Origin: Nitzschia sp. DOCU1 | Lineage: Eukaryota; Bacillariophyta; Bacillariophyceae; Bacillariales; Bacillariaceae | Length of the DNA stretch: 64,000 bases | NCBI GenBank assembly: GCA_951394045.1 | Contig: OX595985.1 | Coordinates: 1,364,001 to 1,428,000 of the forward strand | Direction of reading: 5' to 3' | Translations under genes and position numbers: made by a program | Shown here: one piece after another, positions 1-9,777 of the stretch | Position numbering within the stretch: position 1 is the first letter of the stretch | Layout of the letters: every line of letters starts with the position of its first letter | Notes under the pieces: model-generated | Databases searched by the model: none | The model's input: the letters and a program-made list of their open reading frames with translations, nothing else | What the model was told of the DNA's origin: nothing

Positions 1-294
1 CACTTCGACCTTGTCGACGCTTCCCCCAGTGAGCCACGCTGCCACCGCGCTGTTGTCAATATATAACGTCGTGAGAGTATGATCTTTGCCATGCATTCAT
101 AGTGGCAACCTCGAAATCGAAATGATAACTTACTGCCCCATGAACTCGTGGAAGAAAATAGCAATGAGCTTCAACGGCTTGGCGATGGCCCGTTCCATGG
201 TGAGATACGTCAAGAGCGTATACCCAGCATAGAGACAGAGGAAGATGATTTCTTCCGAATCCGAGCAGCAGTTTTCTAGTTTCCAGTTCACCAT
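1..294 (-). CDS. Peptidase M50B-like membrane protein, N-terminal part (runs off the window)
   Basis: Reading from an ATG at 294 on the minus strand gives 53 codons. A GT-AG intron at 50-133 (84 bp, donor GTAAGT) is followed by a second exon that continues past base 1. The spliced protein has a hydrophobic stretch (about residues 16-31) and then a helix ending in FFHEFMGHAVAAWLTGG, with the metal-site His-Glu in exon 1 and the second His formed across the splice junction. The pattern HE..(G)HA..A.LTGG followed by V..VEV is that of M50B-like intramembrane metalloproteases (PF13398 type). The motif reads H-E-F-M-G-H, one residue longer than canonical HExxH, if this splice is correct. Only about 70 residues are visible. 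It is divergent from the cyclin gene. The family call is from the motif; the substrate is unknown. Confidence 0.6.
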
Positions 295-825
295 GGTCTC
301 GAGGAAAAGAGGCGATAAGAGGAAGCCTTATCTAAGGGAGGGAGAGAAGACAGATGCGGGACGATGATGTCCAAGTCAAAGGCGCTGCGACAGAATAGGC
401 GCGATGATTGGCAACGGTGGTGGTGTCATGCGGTGGCAGCAGTGGATCGACTTCCGAATGAAAATCCAATCCAAACAACAAAAGCAACTCCGACGCGATG
501 ATGAATGACCGGGCTTCGCCGGTCGTTCGTACGCCGACCCGCTCGAGTGGTACGCCCTTCTTTGCGCGCCAAAAACATGATCGGGCCAAAAAATGAAACA
601 CCGTAGATTCCTGTAGATTGGTATCACGAAGGGAGACAAAAAATGGCTCGAACTCATCTTCCGCTCGTGTGGTGGCAGGCCGCTCTCCATCCCCAAAGCG
701 CATTTATTTTCATTTTGCTTGCCTTTGTGAGAGACAGACGTCCTTTCTCTCACTACTTTTTCAAGTGTCTCATCCATTTGCGCCCACCACACCATTCACA
801 TTCATTCTATGCTACCAATGCTATC
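295..825. promoter_or_regulatory. Divergent intergenic region, protease and cyclin genes
   Basis: These 531 bp separate the two divergent starts (294 minus, 826 plus) and must hold both promoters and 5' UTRs. The cyclin frame stays open upstream to an ATG at 643, but that extra peptide is not cyclin-like. No clear TATA box or repeat was seen. Confidence 0.4.
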
Positions 826-2565
826 ATGGCTCGCTCAATAGCCTTGAAACGCTCCAAGAGCAGCACCAGGTCGGCAGCTGCCGCCACCGGCGTTGCCAGG
901 CGTCGTCCGCCACAAGAGGACTCGTCCGTATCGGACTCCTCCTCCACCGCCCGAAAAGATGCACCCTACCGAAACCTTCGTAAGCGAGTGTCTCTTGAGG
1001 GTTTACGGGCCAATGACGAAATGGACGACCGCAAGCCGGCGGCTAAAAATACGCAAGGGCGCAAACGGTCGGCTGCGGCATGTGCGCCCGACAATGTTCC
1101 GCCCTCAACAATGAAGGCAGGCTCCAATTCGAAGAAGAGCAGAACATCCATCACTATTGCTACGTCAACGGATGATACAAACTTCGCTCGTGCTCCGTTG
1201 ACTCGCGCTATGCGAAAAATGGTTATGAATCAGGTAACGCCGTCACCTGCACAGGCATCCGCATCACCTATCTTTACTTTCAAGCTGCCGCCGTCCAAGT
1301 GGTCGCCAGATTGGAATGAATCCAATGTGTCTCTTAAGGTGCCGGAAGGGGTAGTGGATTTGTATCCTGCCACCCGCTCCAAACTGGAGCCAAATGCTCA
1401 TACGTGTTCTTGTGACCAGGAAACTTGTTCCAGCCGGGCTCTGTCGGGTTCATTTATTCAAGTTTATGGCCACGAGTTTTACTCTTCCATGAAGAAACGC
1501 GAAGAGCCGATTGTTTCTCCGGGTGCTCACATGCCTTCGCAAAGCCCAAGCCATGAGAGTCAAGGGAGTAGTAATAGCCACCAGAGCGATCCTTCCAACT
1601 CCAGCAGCCGAGTGTTTCACTCGCCTGCCCAAGAGGATCGGGATGATGATGATGACGATAACTCATCTGTCCCACGAGACGGAACGCCTAACTTTCGTCG
1701 AGTCTGGGGTCATTTGGACACGGGAAATCTATCGGCCGTCAAGGCCGTGGAGAGCTCAAAATTCCTGGACTATCAGCCCGAATTAACTCCCAAGATGCGA
1801 TCTATCCTTATGGATTGGATCATCGAGCTGTCCGAACATTTCAACTTTGGTCCCAGCACATTGCATTTGGCATGTACTTTGGTGGATCAAGTCTTGGCGT
1901 GTGGTCCTCTCTGCTTTGACAACGACGAAGAGACGGCCGAAGACGACGGTGAAGAGTCCAAGACGAATTGCTTCCTTATTTGCCGCGAAAAATTTCAACT
2001 TTTGGGAGCAACTTGCACATGGCTCGCCTGCAAGATGGAAGAGCAAAGCCCACCCAAGGTGTCCCAAATTGCCTATGTCTCGGACAATATCTACTCGGTC
2101 GAACAGATCAAGCGTATGGAACGTCGCATCTGCACTGCCTTGGATTTTTCGTTGGCGCGTCAGACGCCCTACCCGTATATCCACGAGTTCATGCGTGCCA
2201 GTTGCGAATGCATCGATCCGGGATGTGAGTCTCCGCCTGTCTTCAAGCACATGGTTCTATACTTGCTAGAAATTGGCAGATTGCCCTTTTTGCCAGTCAC
2301 CAAGAAGCCCAGTCTCTTGGCGGCCGCAGCCGTGTATTTGGCGCGGGTCACCCTTGGAATTGGAGGTGGAGAGTGGACCTCCACCTTGGAACATTACACG
2401 GGGTACACCAAAGAGGATCTCAAGGATGTTGTTCTTTGCCTGCATGACTACCAGATGGCAGCAGAAGACTCTAGCTTGAAATCCGTATTTGACAAATACC
2501 GGGCCAAAAAGTATCGGCGTGTCGCTCTCAAAACTGTTCCTCTTCGAGAGAACCTAGGTTTCTGA
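826..2565 (+). CDS. A/B-type mitotic cyclin
   Basis: This single-exon gene encodes 579 residues from ATG 826. An in-frame ATG at 643 exists, but 826 begins the basic, Ser/Arg-rich N-terminus (MARSIALKRSK) and seems more likely. The first 280 residues are low-complexity, with an acidic DDDDDD run near 270. The N-terminal cyclin box follows, with the hallmark MRSILMDWIIEL at about 324-335 and the second signature CTWLACKMEEQSPP. The C-terminal cyclin fold continues to about residue 560. This architecture matches A/B-type cyclins, which activate a CDK in the nucleus at S/G2/M. No perfect RxxLxxxxN destruction box was verified; degron-like sequence may lie in the basic N-terminus. It converges with the hydrolase gene ending at 2670. 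Confidence 0.88.
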   Translation: MARSIALKRSKSSTRSAAAATGVARRRPPQEDSSVSDSSSTARKDAPYRNLRKRVSLEGLRANDEMDDRKPAAKNTQGRKRSAAACAPDNVPPSTMKAGSNSKKSRTSITIATSTDDTNFARAPLTRAMRKMVMNQVTPSPAQASASPIFTFKLPPSKWSPDWNESNVSLKVPEGVVDLYPATRSKLEPNAHTCSCDQETCSSRALSGSFIQVYGHEFYSSMKKREEPIVSPGAHMPSQSPSHESQGSSNSHQSDPSNSSSRVFHSPAQEDRDDDDDDNSSVPRDGTPNFRRVWGHLDTGNLSAVKAVESSKFLDYQPELTPKMRSILMDWIIELSEHFNFGPSTLHLACTLVDQVLACGPLCFDNDEETAEDDGEESKTNCFLICREKFQLLGATCTWLACKMEEQSPPKVSQIAYVSDNIYSVEQIKRMERRICTALDFSLARQTPYPYIHEFMRASCECIDPGCESPPVFKHMVLYLLEIGRLPFLPVTKKPSLLAAAAVYLARVTLGIGGGEWTSTLEHYTGYTKEDLKDVVLCLHDYQMAAEDSSLKSVFDKYRAKKYRRVALKTVPLRENLGF

Positions 2566-2669
2566 GGACACTAGTCGCTGGCGCCAAGATGTAACATCGC
2601 CGAGATAAAACTAATCGCAACGCTTCTACAGCATGAATCCTAGAGGGTAGTTTTACCAACGCAAATTTT

Positions 2670-3869
2670 CTACACGAATGTAATTGCAAGTTGATCGAGC
2701 CAGCTGAGTTGGATATCATCCTCTTTTCGTTCTCTCACAACAGTCTCCCCCCACGGCTCGGAAAAGATTTCCTTGTCCGCATTGACCAGGCTCAGCATCT
2801 TCTCGCTACGATCTTCGGCATTGACCCAGGAGTTGACGACTTTCGCCACAGCCTGCGGTGCTTCGTGATTGGGGCAGTGGCCACAATTTTCGACTTCAAT
2901 GTAACGATGAACTCGGTTTGGCTCTCTCACTGCCAGAGCCTGCAACATTTTCTTGGCAAACGCAGGCTTGCACCAAGGATCGTCCTTTCCAAACACCAGC
3001 AATACATCGCATTGTAACCTTGCCAAACAATCTTGGAAGTTTCCCTTCTCGTCATCAGACACTCCTAAAGGAGGCGAAAACAAAATCGAAGCAAATGCCG
3101 CATGACCACCCGTTCCTAGCGTACACCCTCGAATCTGATGCATGAGTTCTTCACCAAAAGCCTCTTGTCGTGCATATGCGTTTTCCAGGTATTTCTCAAT
3201 TGTGTTCAAATCTCGAATACGGTCGAACAAGTAGCGGCCAATGGCTTTGGGAACCTTGGGCGCAGGCAAATGACCACTCCATCCTGGTAAATTGAGACCC
3301 CAAACTGGCGTGGGATTCAGAAGGCAAATGCTAGCTACCAGATCCGGCCGACGATTCGCCAAGTGAGCCGCCAAATGCCCCCCAACACTGTTGCCAACCA
3401 CATGGACGCGGGCTGGCCCGTCGCCAGACTGGTGGTTTGGAAGGACCACTTCTTCAATGAAGCGAATGACTTGATCCAACCACAAATCAGCACTGTATCG
3501 AAGACCTTTTTCATTTTCGGATCTTCCGTCGTCGCAATCTCTGGGCCAACTGCGGCCCTGGCCAAGATAATCGACGCCGTACACCGAGCGCCCATCCAAT
3601 TCGTGAAGCCTCGGAATCAAACGATGTTGGTGAAAGCTTCCAACGCCGAATCCATTGAGAAGAAGAATGGGCTCCTTGGTGCTGTCACCATCGTCCAAGG
3701 GGATTCGCGTTTCATTCAAGCCCGAAGTCGTCGTCACACGTCGCGAAACTTCGTATCCGATTTCATGGCCTCTATAATCCCATGATTTCGGCTCAATCAC
3801 AAACGATCGTCCTCCCTTGAGACAGGGAAGGATTGTCAGGAGAATCAGCAAGTCAAGAAGAAAGCGCAT
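2670..3869 (-). CDS. Pheophytinase-like alpha/beta hydrolase, probably plastid-targeted
   Basis: One exon encodes 399 residues from the ATG at 3869. An N-terminal signal peptide (MRFLLDLLILLTILPCLKGG) is followed by RSF, a Phe at the likely cleavage site as in diatom plastid precursors. The alpha/beta-hydrolase core shows an HG-like loop (LNGFGVGSF), nucleophile Ser161 in GNSVGG, the motif NPTPVWG just after it, acid Asp296/297 in GKDDPW and His331 in ENCGHCPNHEAP. The N.TP.WG motif and GHCPH.E-like ending resemble plant pheophytinase (PPH) and related chlorophyll-dephytylating hydrolases more than generic esterases. The inferred role is removal of phytol from a chlorophyll derivative in the plastid; activity is not proven by sequence. 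It converges on the cyclin gene. Confidence 0.75.
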   Translation of the reverse strand: MRFLLDLLILLTILPCLKGGRSFVIEPKSWDYRGHEIGYEVSRRVTTTSGLNETRIPLDDGDSTKEPILLLNGFGVGSFHQHRLIPRLHELDGRSVYGVDYLGQGRSWPRDCDDGRSENEKGLRYSADLWLDQVIRFIEEVVLPNHQSGDGPARVHVVGNSVGGHLAAHLANRRPDLVASICLLNPTPVWGLNLPGWSGHLPAPKVPKAIGRYLFDRIRDLNTIEKYLENAYARQEAFGEELMHQIRGCTLGTGGHAAFASILFSPPLGVSDDEKGNFQDCLARLQCDVLLVFGKDDPWCKPAFAKKMLQALAVREPNRVHRYIEVENCGHCPNHEAPQAVAKVVNSWVNAEDRSEKMLSLVNADKEIFSEPWGETVVRERKEDDIQLSWLDQLAITFV

Positions 3870-4038
3870 TGGGATGTTTCCATCGTGGTTAATATGAGCT
3901 AGGAATGCTGGCCGTCATCATGGTCGGAGGGAGATCTCCTTCAATTCATGAGTGGAACCTGCACTGCCTGCAATGACGTCATCGCAGCTAACAACGACCA
4001 AACCGACTCCTTACAGCCACTATTTTTCATTGAAAGTA

Positions 4039-4075
4039 CAGTTTGGATCATTTCGTGAAACCGCCCCGTAGAATT
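4039..4075 (+). repeat. Left terminal inverted repeat
   Basis: This is the 37-nt left end of the transposon, starting CAGTTTGGATCATTTCG and ending GTAGAATT. It matches the reverse complement of 7598-7634 at 32 of 37 positions by eye. Confidence 0.88.
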
Positions 4076-4261
4076 ACGTAGAATGGTACAAAAAGTCATT
4101 TTTGACGCATGACAGACCACTTCCCTCCGACACAAACTCCGTGCTTTTCGCGCAAAAGCAAAAACAAGAGTGACAATGGCCACCTTCCAACTTTGAAGCA
4201 AATTTTCGACATCGCAGTGATGATACTTAGAGCAGCACCGGCTGCTACCACATAATAAATC

Positions 4262-6904
4262 ATGTCAGGTAGCCCGGATAATAATCTGCTGCTCGAAATA
4301 TCAAGTTTTCAAGGCAGGGATGCTAATGCAGTGTTTCGGGCATGTTTTGACCACGTCAAGAAGCTCCCATGCTGCCAAGGTCGTTGGATTACAGCGGAAC
4401 TGTGGGCTACTATTGTGAATGAGAAAGTACAGATGGATAGTGCTTTTAAAGTTGAAGCCAGTACTGTCAATTCATTTTTTGGCCGAAGTCGCATCTTCAA
4501 GGCTGTTGCGATTGATAATCTCGCATCTATCAACAAAATTGATGGCTTCGGGGTGTACCGGTCCAAGTACACACCCCATAAAGGCAAGACACTTTATGCT
4601 TACTGTGTCATGGCAAATGATAAGCTTCCGCCAAAACCAGGACAGGCTGGTGGCTGGTTGGAGTTGTGGACGCAAGAGCATTCTCAGATCAGGGGCTCGA
4701 CGAGGAAGCGGGGAGGAGCACCCACAGTTGTCTTGGCCGCAAGTGGTGGGGCAGTTCGAAGCCACAAGAAAAAGAAGGCTGATCTTCTCCCACTTAGAGA
4801 AGGCCTTCGCTCGCAGCCCAGACAAGATACCCTTGAAAGTGTTATTGATGTAGACGAGGACCAACAATCAACTGCATACAACTTTTGGGACTCGTCTAAT
4901 GCTACAAAGCTTTTCGGACGAATAGGTGAAGAGGACGACGAAATTTCTATCAAGGAAATCATAGAGGCGCGAGTCATACGGTTGCGAGCTGCGTACCAAA
5001 CCCCAGCAGGTTGGCGTAGTGTTATTGATGATCTTGACTCACAGAATCTCTACTCTGAAGTCGATCAATTCAATGTACGCTGGAGTTGCCGGTACTTGGC
5101 AGTGGCGTTGTCGGCCGCTCTAGAAATTGAAGCAACCAAATTGCAACCCAACTGGGAAGTTTGTTGCTCTCATGCAATTGCTACCATCAATGAAGCAGAG
5201 AATTTCAATTTGATTACTAACCCCCAGACCATCTCTCGGTCACATCTTCTTTTTCGAAGGAATCATGAATCCTTTCCAAATCGGCATATCGTGAGGCGAA
5301 ACCGCAACAACGACGAACAGCCAGGCCTACCAACACTTCTAGAGAACTTCCCAGAGGCGAGAACAATGCTATTGGATTTCGCCAAAGCTAATCTCAACTC
5401 TTTATCTTCCGAGTCTGCTTATTCATTTCTGCATAGCGACATTTTGCCAAGGATGGTCCAAATCCGGAAAACTGAGCTGCAGATGGGGGTAGATGACGCC
5501 TTTACCACCGATGATCTTTTAAAAGAAAACGGTTTGAAAACTCTATCTGTTCCAACTGTTTATAGATGGCTTCGGAAATTGGGTTTCAAGTATAAAGTAC
5601 GAAAAAAGTGCTACTATGTTGACACGCACGAGAAGCCAGAAAATGTCAGGTTCCGAAAAGCATTTGTGAAAGACTATTTGGACCTTGAACGTCGAATGTT
5701 TCGTTGGATCCAGCTACCCTTGAATGAGTTTAAACTTCTTTGTGCCGAACAAGCTGGCTTTGAAGCGAGTCTTGGCAGTAAAGGGTTTCGTTATCGAAAG
5801 GACCACACATGGTATATTGAATTTCATATCGACTACCACAGCGAGTTTCGAAGAATGACAAAGGATCTTCCGTTTGGGGGCTCATTGAGTGTGCGCAATC
5901 CCAACCCCGATCGACCTCTGATTATTTTTGGGCAAGACGAATGCATTTTCAAGCAATTCATTTTTACGCCAAAGAGCTGGACAGCACCAGATGGCACGAC
6001 GGGGCTCATTCCGAAAGATGAAGGGCTGGGAGTGATGATTTCTGCTCTAGTCTCGCATGAGTTTGGGTTCGGAATGCATCTAACAGAGGAGCAACTGGTT
6101 GCAGTCAATCTTTTCCGACGACAACCTGAAAATTGCTTGTACAGAGACCGTGAGGCAGCCATAGAGAAAAAAGGAAGTGCTGAAAAGAGAGACTTGACGA
6201 AATCACCTTTTGTAGTGGAGTTTGAGTATGGTGCAAACGCCGAAGGATACTGGGTTTATGAGCACATGATACTACAACTTGAGGATTGTATAGATGTTGT
6301 ACAATGCCTTTACCCTCAGTATGACTTTTGTTTCATGTTTGATCATTCGTGCGGTCATGACAGGAAGCGACCCGATGGTTTACTGGCGACAGCACTCAAT
6401 AAAAGCTATGGAGGGGCGCAGCCAAGAATGCGGTCGAGCCTAATCACCGAAGCAGAGCAGCTGGGCCCCCATGACCCAACGCTCGCTATTGGCGACAACC
6501 AGCACATGGTGTTTGCAGAGACGGATGAAGGCCCAAGCTGGCTATCCCAGGAAGAAAGGGTCACCTCCCGCCTTGACCGTGTTTGCCCTTCGGGGGCTTT
6601 GATCACGTACAAATTCGTCAAGAAGGAGCTGATTGTTAAGCTTAATGCTAGTGGGCTACCAACAACAGGAACAAGGCAAGAACTGGAAACTCGGTGCGAG
6701 GACAATGGCATTGCAACGAGGGAGGAACGACCAAAAGTCCTTCCAGGGTGGGTGGGTAAGCCCAAAGGTGCATTTCAAATTCTTCGGGAACGTGGCTTCG
6801 AAAAAGAGCACGGCAGTTTATTGTTGCTTATGATGTTCTTGCACGATGGGGTGAGACACATGAAGAGGGAGAGGGACCCCCGCCAACATCTGCACACCTT
6901 TTAG
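4262..6904 (+). pseudogene. Long DDE transposase, probably inactivated by an internal deletion
   Basis: From ATG 4262 the frame encodes 880 residues. The first half contains a basic, probably DNA-binding region and an HTH-like stretch (about 410-450, ending VYRWLRKLGFKYKVRKK). Catalytic acids are seen at Asp559 (GQDECIF) and Asp694 (FMFDHSCGHDRKRPDGL), followed by GGAQPRMR. A SAP-like segment lies at about 787-815 (ELIVKLNASGLPTTGTRQEL). The frame ends in an unrelated-looking tail after KGAFQILRERGF. Two bases over, from about 6793 to a TGA at 7060-7062, 89 protein-like codons continue (WLRKRARQFIVAYD...), resembling the end of such transposases. I infer that a segment including the third catalytic acid was deleted and the ends joined out of frame. 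Long DDE ORFs of this kind occur in algae, fungi and cnidarians. Confidence 0.75.
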
Positions 6905-6984
6905 ACAAGGTCATTCAGATGAGATACTCCCACCGGGGAGTGTCACGTGACTCATCCTATGTGAACAAAATCATGAAGGCGATG

Positions 6985-7337
6985 CAGGATCGGCCGTTGC
7001 ATCCAGTTTCAAATGATAGCGACAGTGACAATGATAGTGATAGCGATGGTAGTAATAGATGATTGTTGACAATAGTGATAGATGGTTGTTGAATCGGAAT
7101 AAAAGTTGATTGTTGACGGAGTGAAACGGAGAAAATCACAAGTGGCAGCATGATTCCCACCAGGATCGGCCGTTGCATCCAGTTTCAAATGATAGTGACA
7201 GTGACAATGATAGTGATAGCAATGGTAGTAATAGATGATTGTTGACGATAGTGATAGATGGTTGTTGAATCGGAATAAAAGTTGATTGTTGACGGAGTGA
7301 AACGGAGAAAATCACAAGTGGCAGCATGATTCCCACC
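6985..7337 (+). repeat. 176-bp tandem duplication, two copies
   Basis: Copy 1 spans 6985-7160 and copy 2 spans 7161-7337, both starting CAGGATCGGCCGTTGCATCC. They differ at only about three positions, so the duplication is recent. It lies at the 3' end of the transposon and covers the last codons of the out-of-frame transposase tail, including an Asp/Ser/Asn-rich GATAGTGACA run. Confidence 0.92.
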
Positions 7338-7597
7338 GAAGAGAATTTTGGGTTCTTCATCAGCTGACACTCAGCCCCAGCCTTCTCAACAATACCACCA
7401 CCCCAAGGATGCTTCACTTTGCAAATAGGTGCTGCGGATTGAGGTTTGAGAGGGAAGAATAACATGAAACAACCCTCAAAATGACCATCGTGGGTGTCGA
7501 TCGACAATAACATCGTGCAATTTCGTGCAATTTCGTGGAAAAGCGAGCCTCGTAGGATTGTACAGGATATGTACCGGGAATGTACTGGGGTCCGTAG

Positions 7598-7634
7598 AAT
7601 TCTACTGCGCGGATCCGCGAAATGATCCAAACTG
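7598..7634 (-). repeat. Right terminal inverted repeat
   Basis: This is the 37-nt right end of the transposon, the inverted partner of 4039-4075, followed by TA at 7635-7636. It also contains the small palindrome GCGGATCCGC, absent from the left end. Confidence 0.88.
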
Positions 7635-7915
7635 TAGGCGTTAAAACTCGTTTCTGTTATCGGTTTCTTCGAAACCGTGTTCCCTCATCTGGAAAGAACT
7701 GCACGAGAGCTAAAATATTCTTCTATTCGTGTATATTCGGAAAATTTGTTCGTGTGTAGAATTCCACGGTAGGACCTCTCGCCAGATTGCGCTCGCAGCC
7801 TTTTCCTGCCGGGCCACTCCGCGGCGACAAATGGCTTTCGATCGTTAACGTCGCCATTTTCTGGCTCATCAATCCTTTGTTGTTGTTGCCGGTCTCATTT
7901 CACCAACGACGCAAG

Positions 7916-8658
7916 ATGTTGTCAACGATCTGTCGATCTGCAGTGCAGAGAGGGTGCTCTTTGAAGCATCCATCGGTACCCAACATGTTAATTCGGCCGA
8001 TGGCAGGTACCGCTGAATCTCGGACATCAGCAGTAAGTGTGGCGGTCTTTTTTATTCGAATGGATCGGACGAATCTTGTCAACAAGCAATATCCTTAACA
8101 CTTTGGTCTTTGTTTCCAACACAGTTGGGTCATCTCGATAGTGTCGAAAAACTGGAGTCTCGTTGGCTCGATCAGGTTCCTGTTAAGGACAATGTTGAAT
8201 ATACTGTGTCGAAGGTTGACGAGTTGGTTAACTGGGCACGTAAGGGTTCGTTGTGGCCCATGACGTTCGGATTGGCATGTTGCGCCGTCGAAATGATGCA
8301 CGCTGCTGCGTCTCGTTACGATATGGACCGCTTCGGAATGGTGTTCCGTGCGTCTCCCCGTCAGTCGGATGTTATGATTGTGGCTGGAACGTTGACGAAT
8401 AAAATGGCTCCGGCGTTGCGAAAGGTTTACGATCAAATGCCTGAACCTCGATGGGTCCTTTCCATGGGATCATGTGCCAATGGTGGTGGGTACTATCACT
8501 ATTCCTATGCTGTTGTAAGAGGATGTGATCGAATTGTTCCCGTCGATATTTATGTGCCCGGATGTCCTCCCACCGCGGAGGCATTGCTATTTGGCTTGCT
8601 ACAACTTCAAAAGAAAATCAAGGGAAACAAGAGTCTCCTTTTGAAAATGAGGAAGTAA
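7916..8658 (+). CDS. NDUFS7: NADH dehydrogenase iron-sulfur subunit PSST (complex I)
   Basis: Two exons (7916-8032 and 8125-8658, with a 92-bp intron opening GTAAGT and closing ACACAG) encode 216 residues. The first 39 residues ([13 protein letters not shown]...) are basic and lack acids at the start, fitting a mitochondrial presequence. The rest is a full NuoB/PSST protein with the cluster N2 ligands in [23 protein letters not shown] and [12 protein letters not shown]. It would carry the terminal Fe-S cluster next to the quinone site in the matrix arm of complex I. ATG 7916 is chosen because it gives the presequence and splices in frame to LGHLDSVEK. The gene starts about 280 bp after the transposon's right end. 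Confidence 0.95.
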
Positions 8659-9777
8659 ACAAGACAAGGGATACATATTATAGCAAAGACCGACATCGGT
8701 GGTCGGAAAGTGCTTTCTATCCGACGTCGGGAAGTAATTACGTAACAGTCCATGTTGAATCATCATGTCTTCAGCGTCTTGGAGCATGTTAGCGAGTTCA
8801 ATGGCGCTTGGGGCATCTTTCGTTGTACAATGAAATCGGCTTGATTTCTTTTGCGTATTGTGAAAGGTATGGCGAGCGAATTTCGGAAACATATTATTCT
8901 TCATGTATATGCAGACGACGAACGAAAAATACCACCTCCAAATATCACAATCATTTCGTCGAAGAGTGCATGCTTCAGATGAGAATATTCCTTCGGATTG
9001 CTGGAAAAATGCAATATCTTATTCGTTTCCATGGTACTGTAGTGTGTGGTCAGGTTGAGAAGCCAACTGGATGTCGCTTTATTGTTAGAGTATGGGCCAG
9101 CTGGAGCGCCTAGCCACTTATGATTGTTCTAGTACATCGGAAGCATGAACTCATACATATTCGATAATGCCAATCTGTGGGGCGATGATTGTTATTTGTT
9201 CGAGTAGCTTTTGTCGTCCATCGGTCCAAAATTGCTTCTGCCAGTCGCAACTACATAGTCTTGCCCAAATACCGGTAACAATTACTTGAGAGGAGGAGCC
9301 CAGCCCCTTTATGATGAGCTTATCGCAGATAGCATGCACAAAGATCATCTACTCCTATCCCGAAGATTTTTTTGAAATAGCAGTGTAAATTCTATGAGTG
9401 TTGTTAAGCTACTATCGCTAGCTAGAGCGGCAGTTCTGCACACAATAGTCTCTCTCTCACTGCGACCATGGTGTCGACTCATAACCCGCCAACGTCGTGG
9501 TAGCGCAGCGCGCGCGCAGGGAATCAGTGCTGACATCACACATCTCATCGAGGATGACACCCCTCCTCCCCTCTCCCCTTTCTCTGTTGAATTACGTATG
9601 TAGCTTTGATCGCGATCTTCATGATCGGTGCCTCGTGCCGATCGCCATGATCCCCTGCCATCGTCAGGGCTTGGGCTTGGGCTCCTGCTCCTTCATTTCA
9701 AAGTGCACCATTGTTAGAGGTGTCGGCTCAAAGCACAACGCTCTACATTATTCCTAGCGGACCCACCGATTGCAAGT
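8659..9777. other. Intergenic, 1.1 kb, nothing recognised
   Basis: Only short frames without recognisable domains occur here. It should hold the 3' UTR of NDUFS7 and the promoter of the antiporter gene. I see no tRNA-like fold or repeat. Confidence 0.5.

Larger units (their letters stand above)
4037..7636. mobile_element. TIR DNA transposon with TA target-site duplication
   Basis: The ends are imperfect 37-bp inverted repeats (4039-4075 and 7598-7634). Both begin CAGTTTGGATCATTTCG, identical over 17 bp, then differ at five positions and end with the same GTAGAATT. Each end is flanked by TA (4037-4038 and 7635-7636), and the terminal TA/CAGT is the pattern of IS630/Tc1/mariner-type elements. 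The 3.6-kb interior holds one long transposase gene in the plus orientation and a 176-bp tandem duplication near the right end. The transposase is far longer than ordinary Tc1/mariner enzymes, so it belongs to one of the long-ORF relatives; I do not assign a named lineage. Confidence 0.85.

Noticed and set aside
643..825. N-terminal extension of the cyclin from ATG 643
   Set aside because: The extra 61 residues look unlike coding sequence of the family and are more likely 5' UTR.
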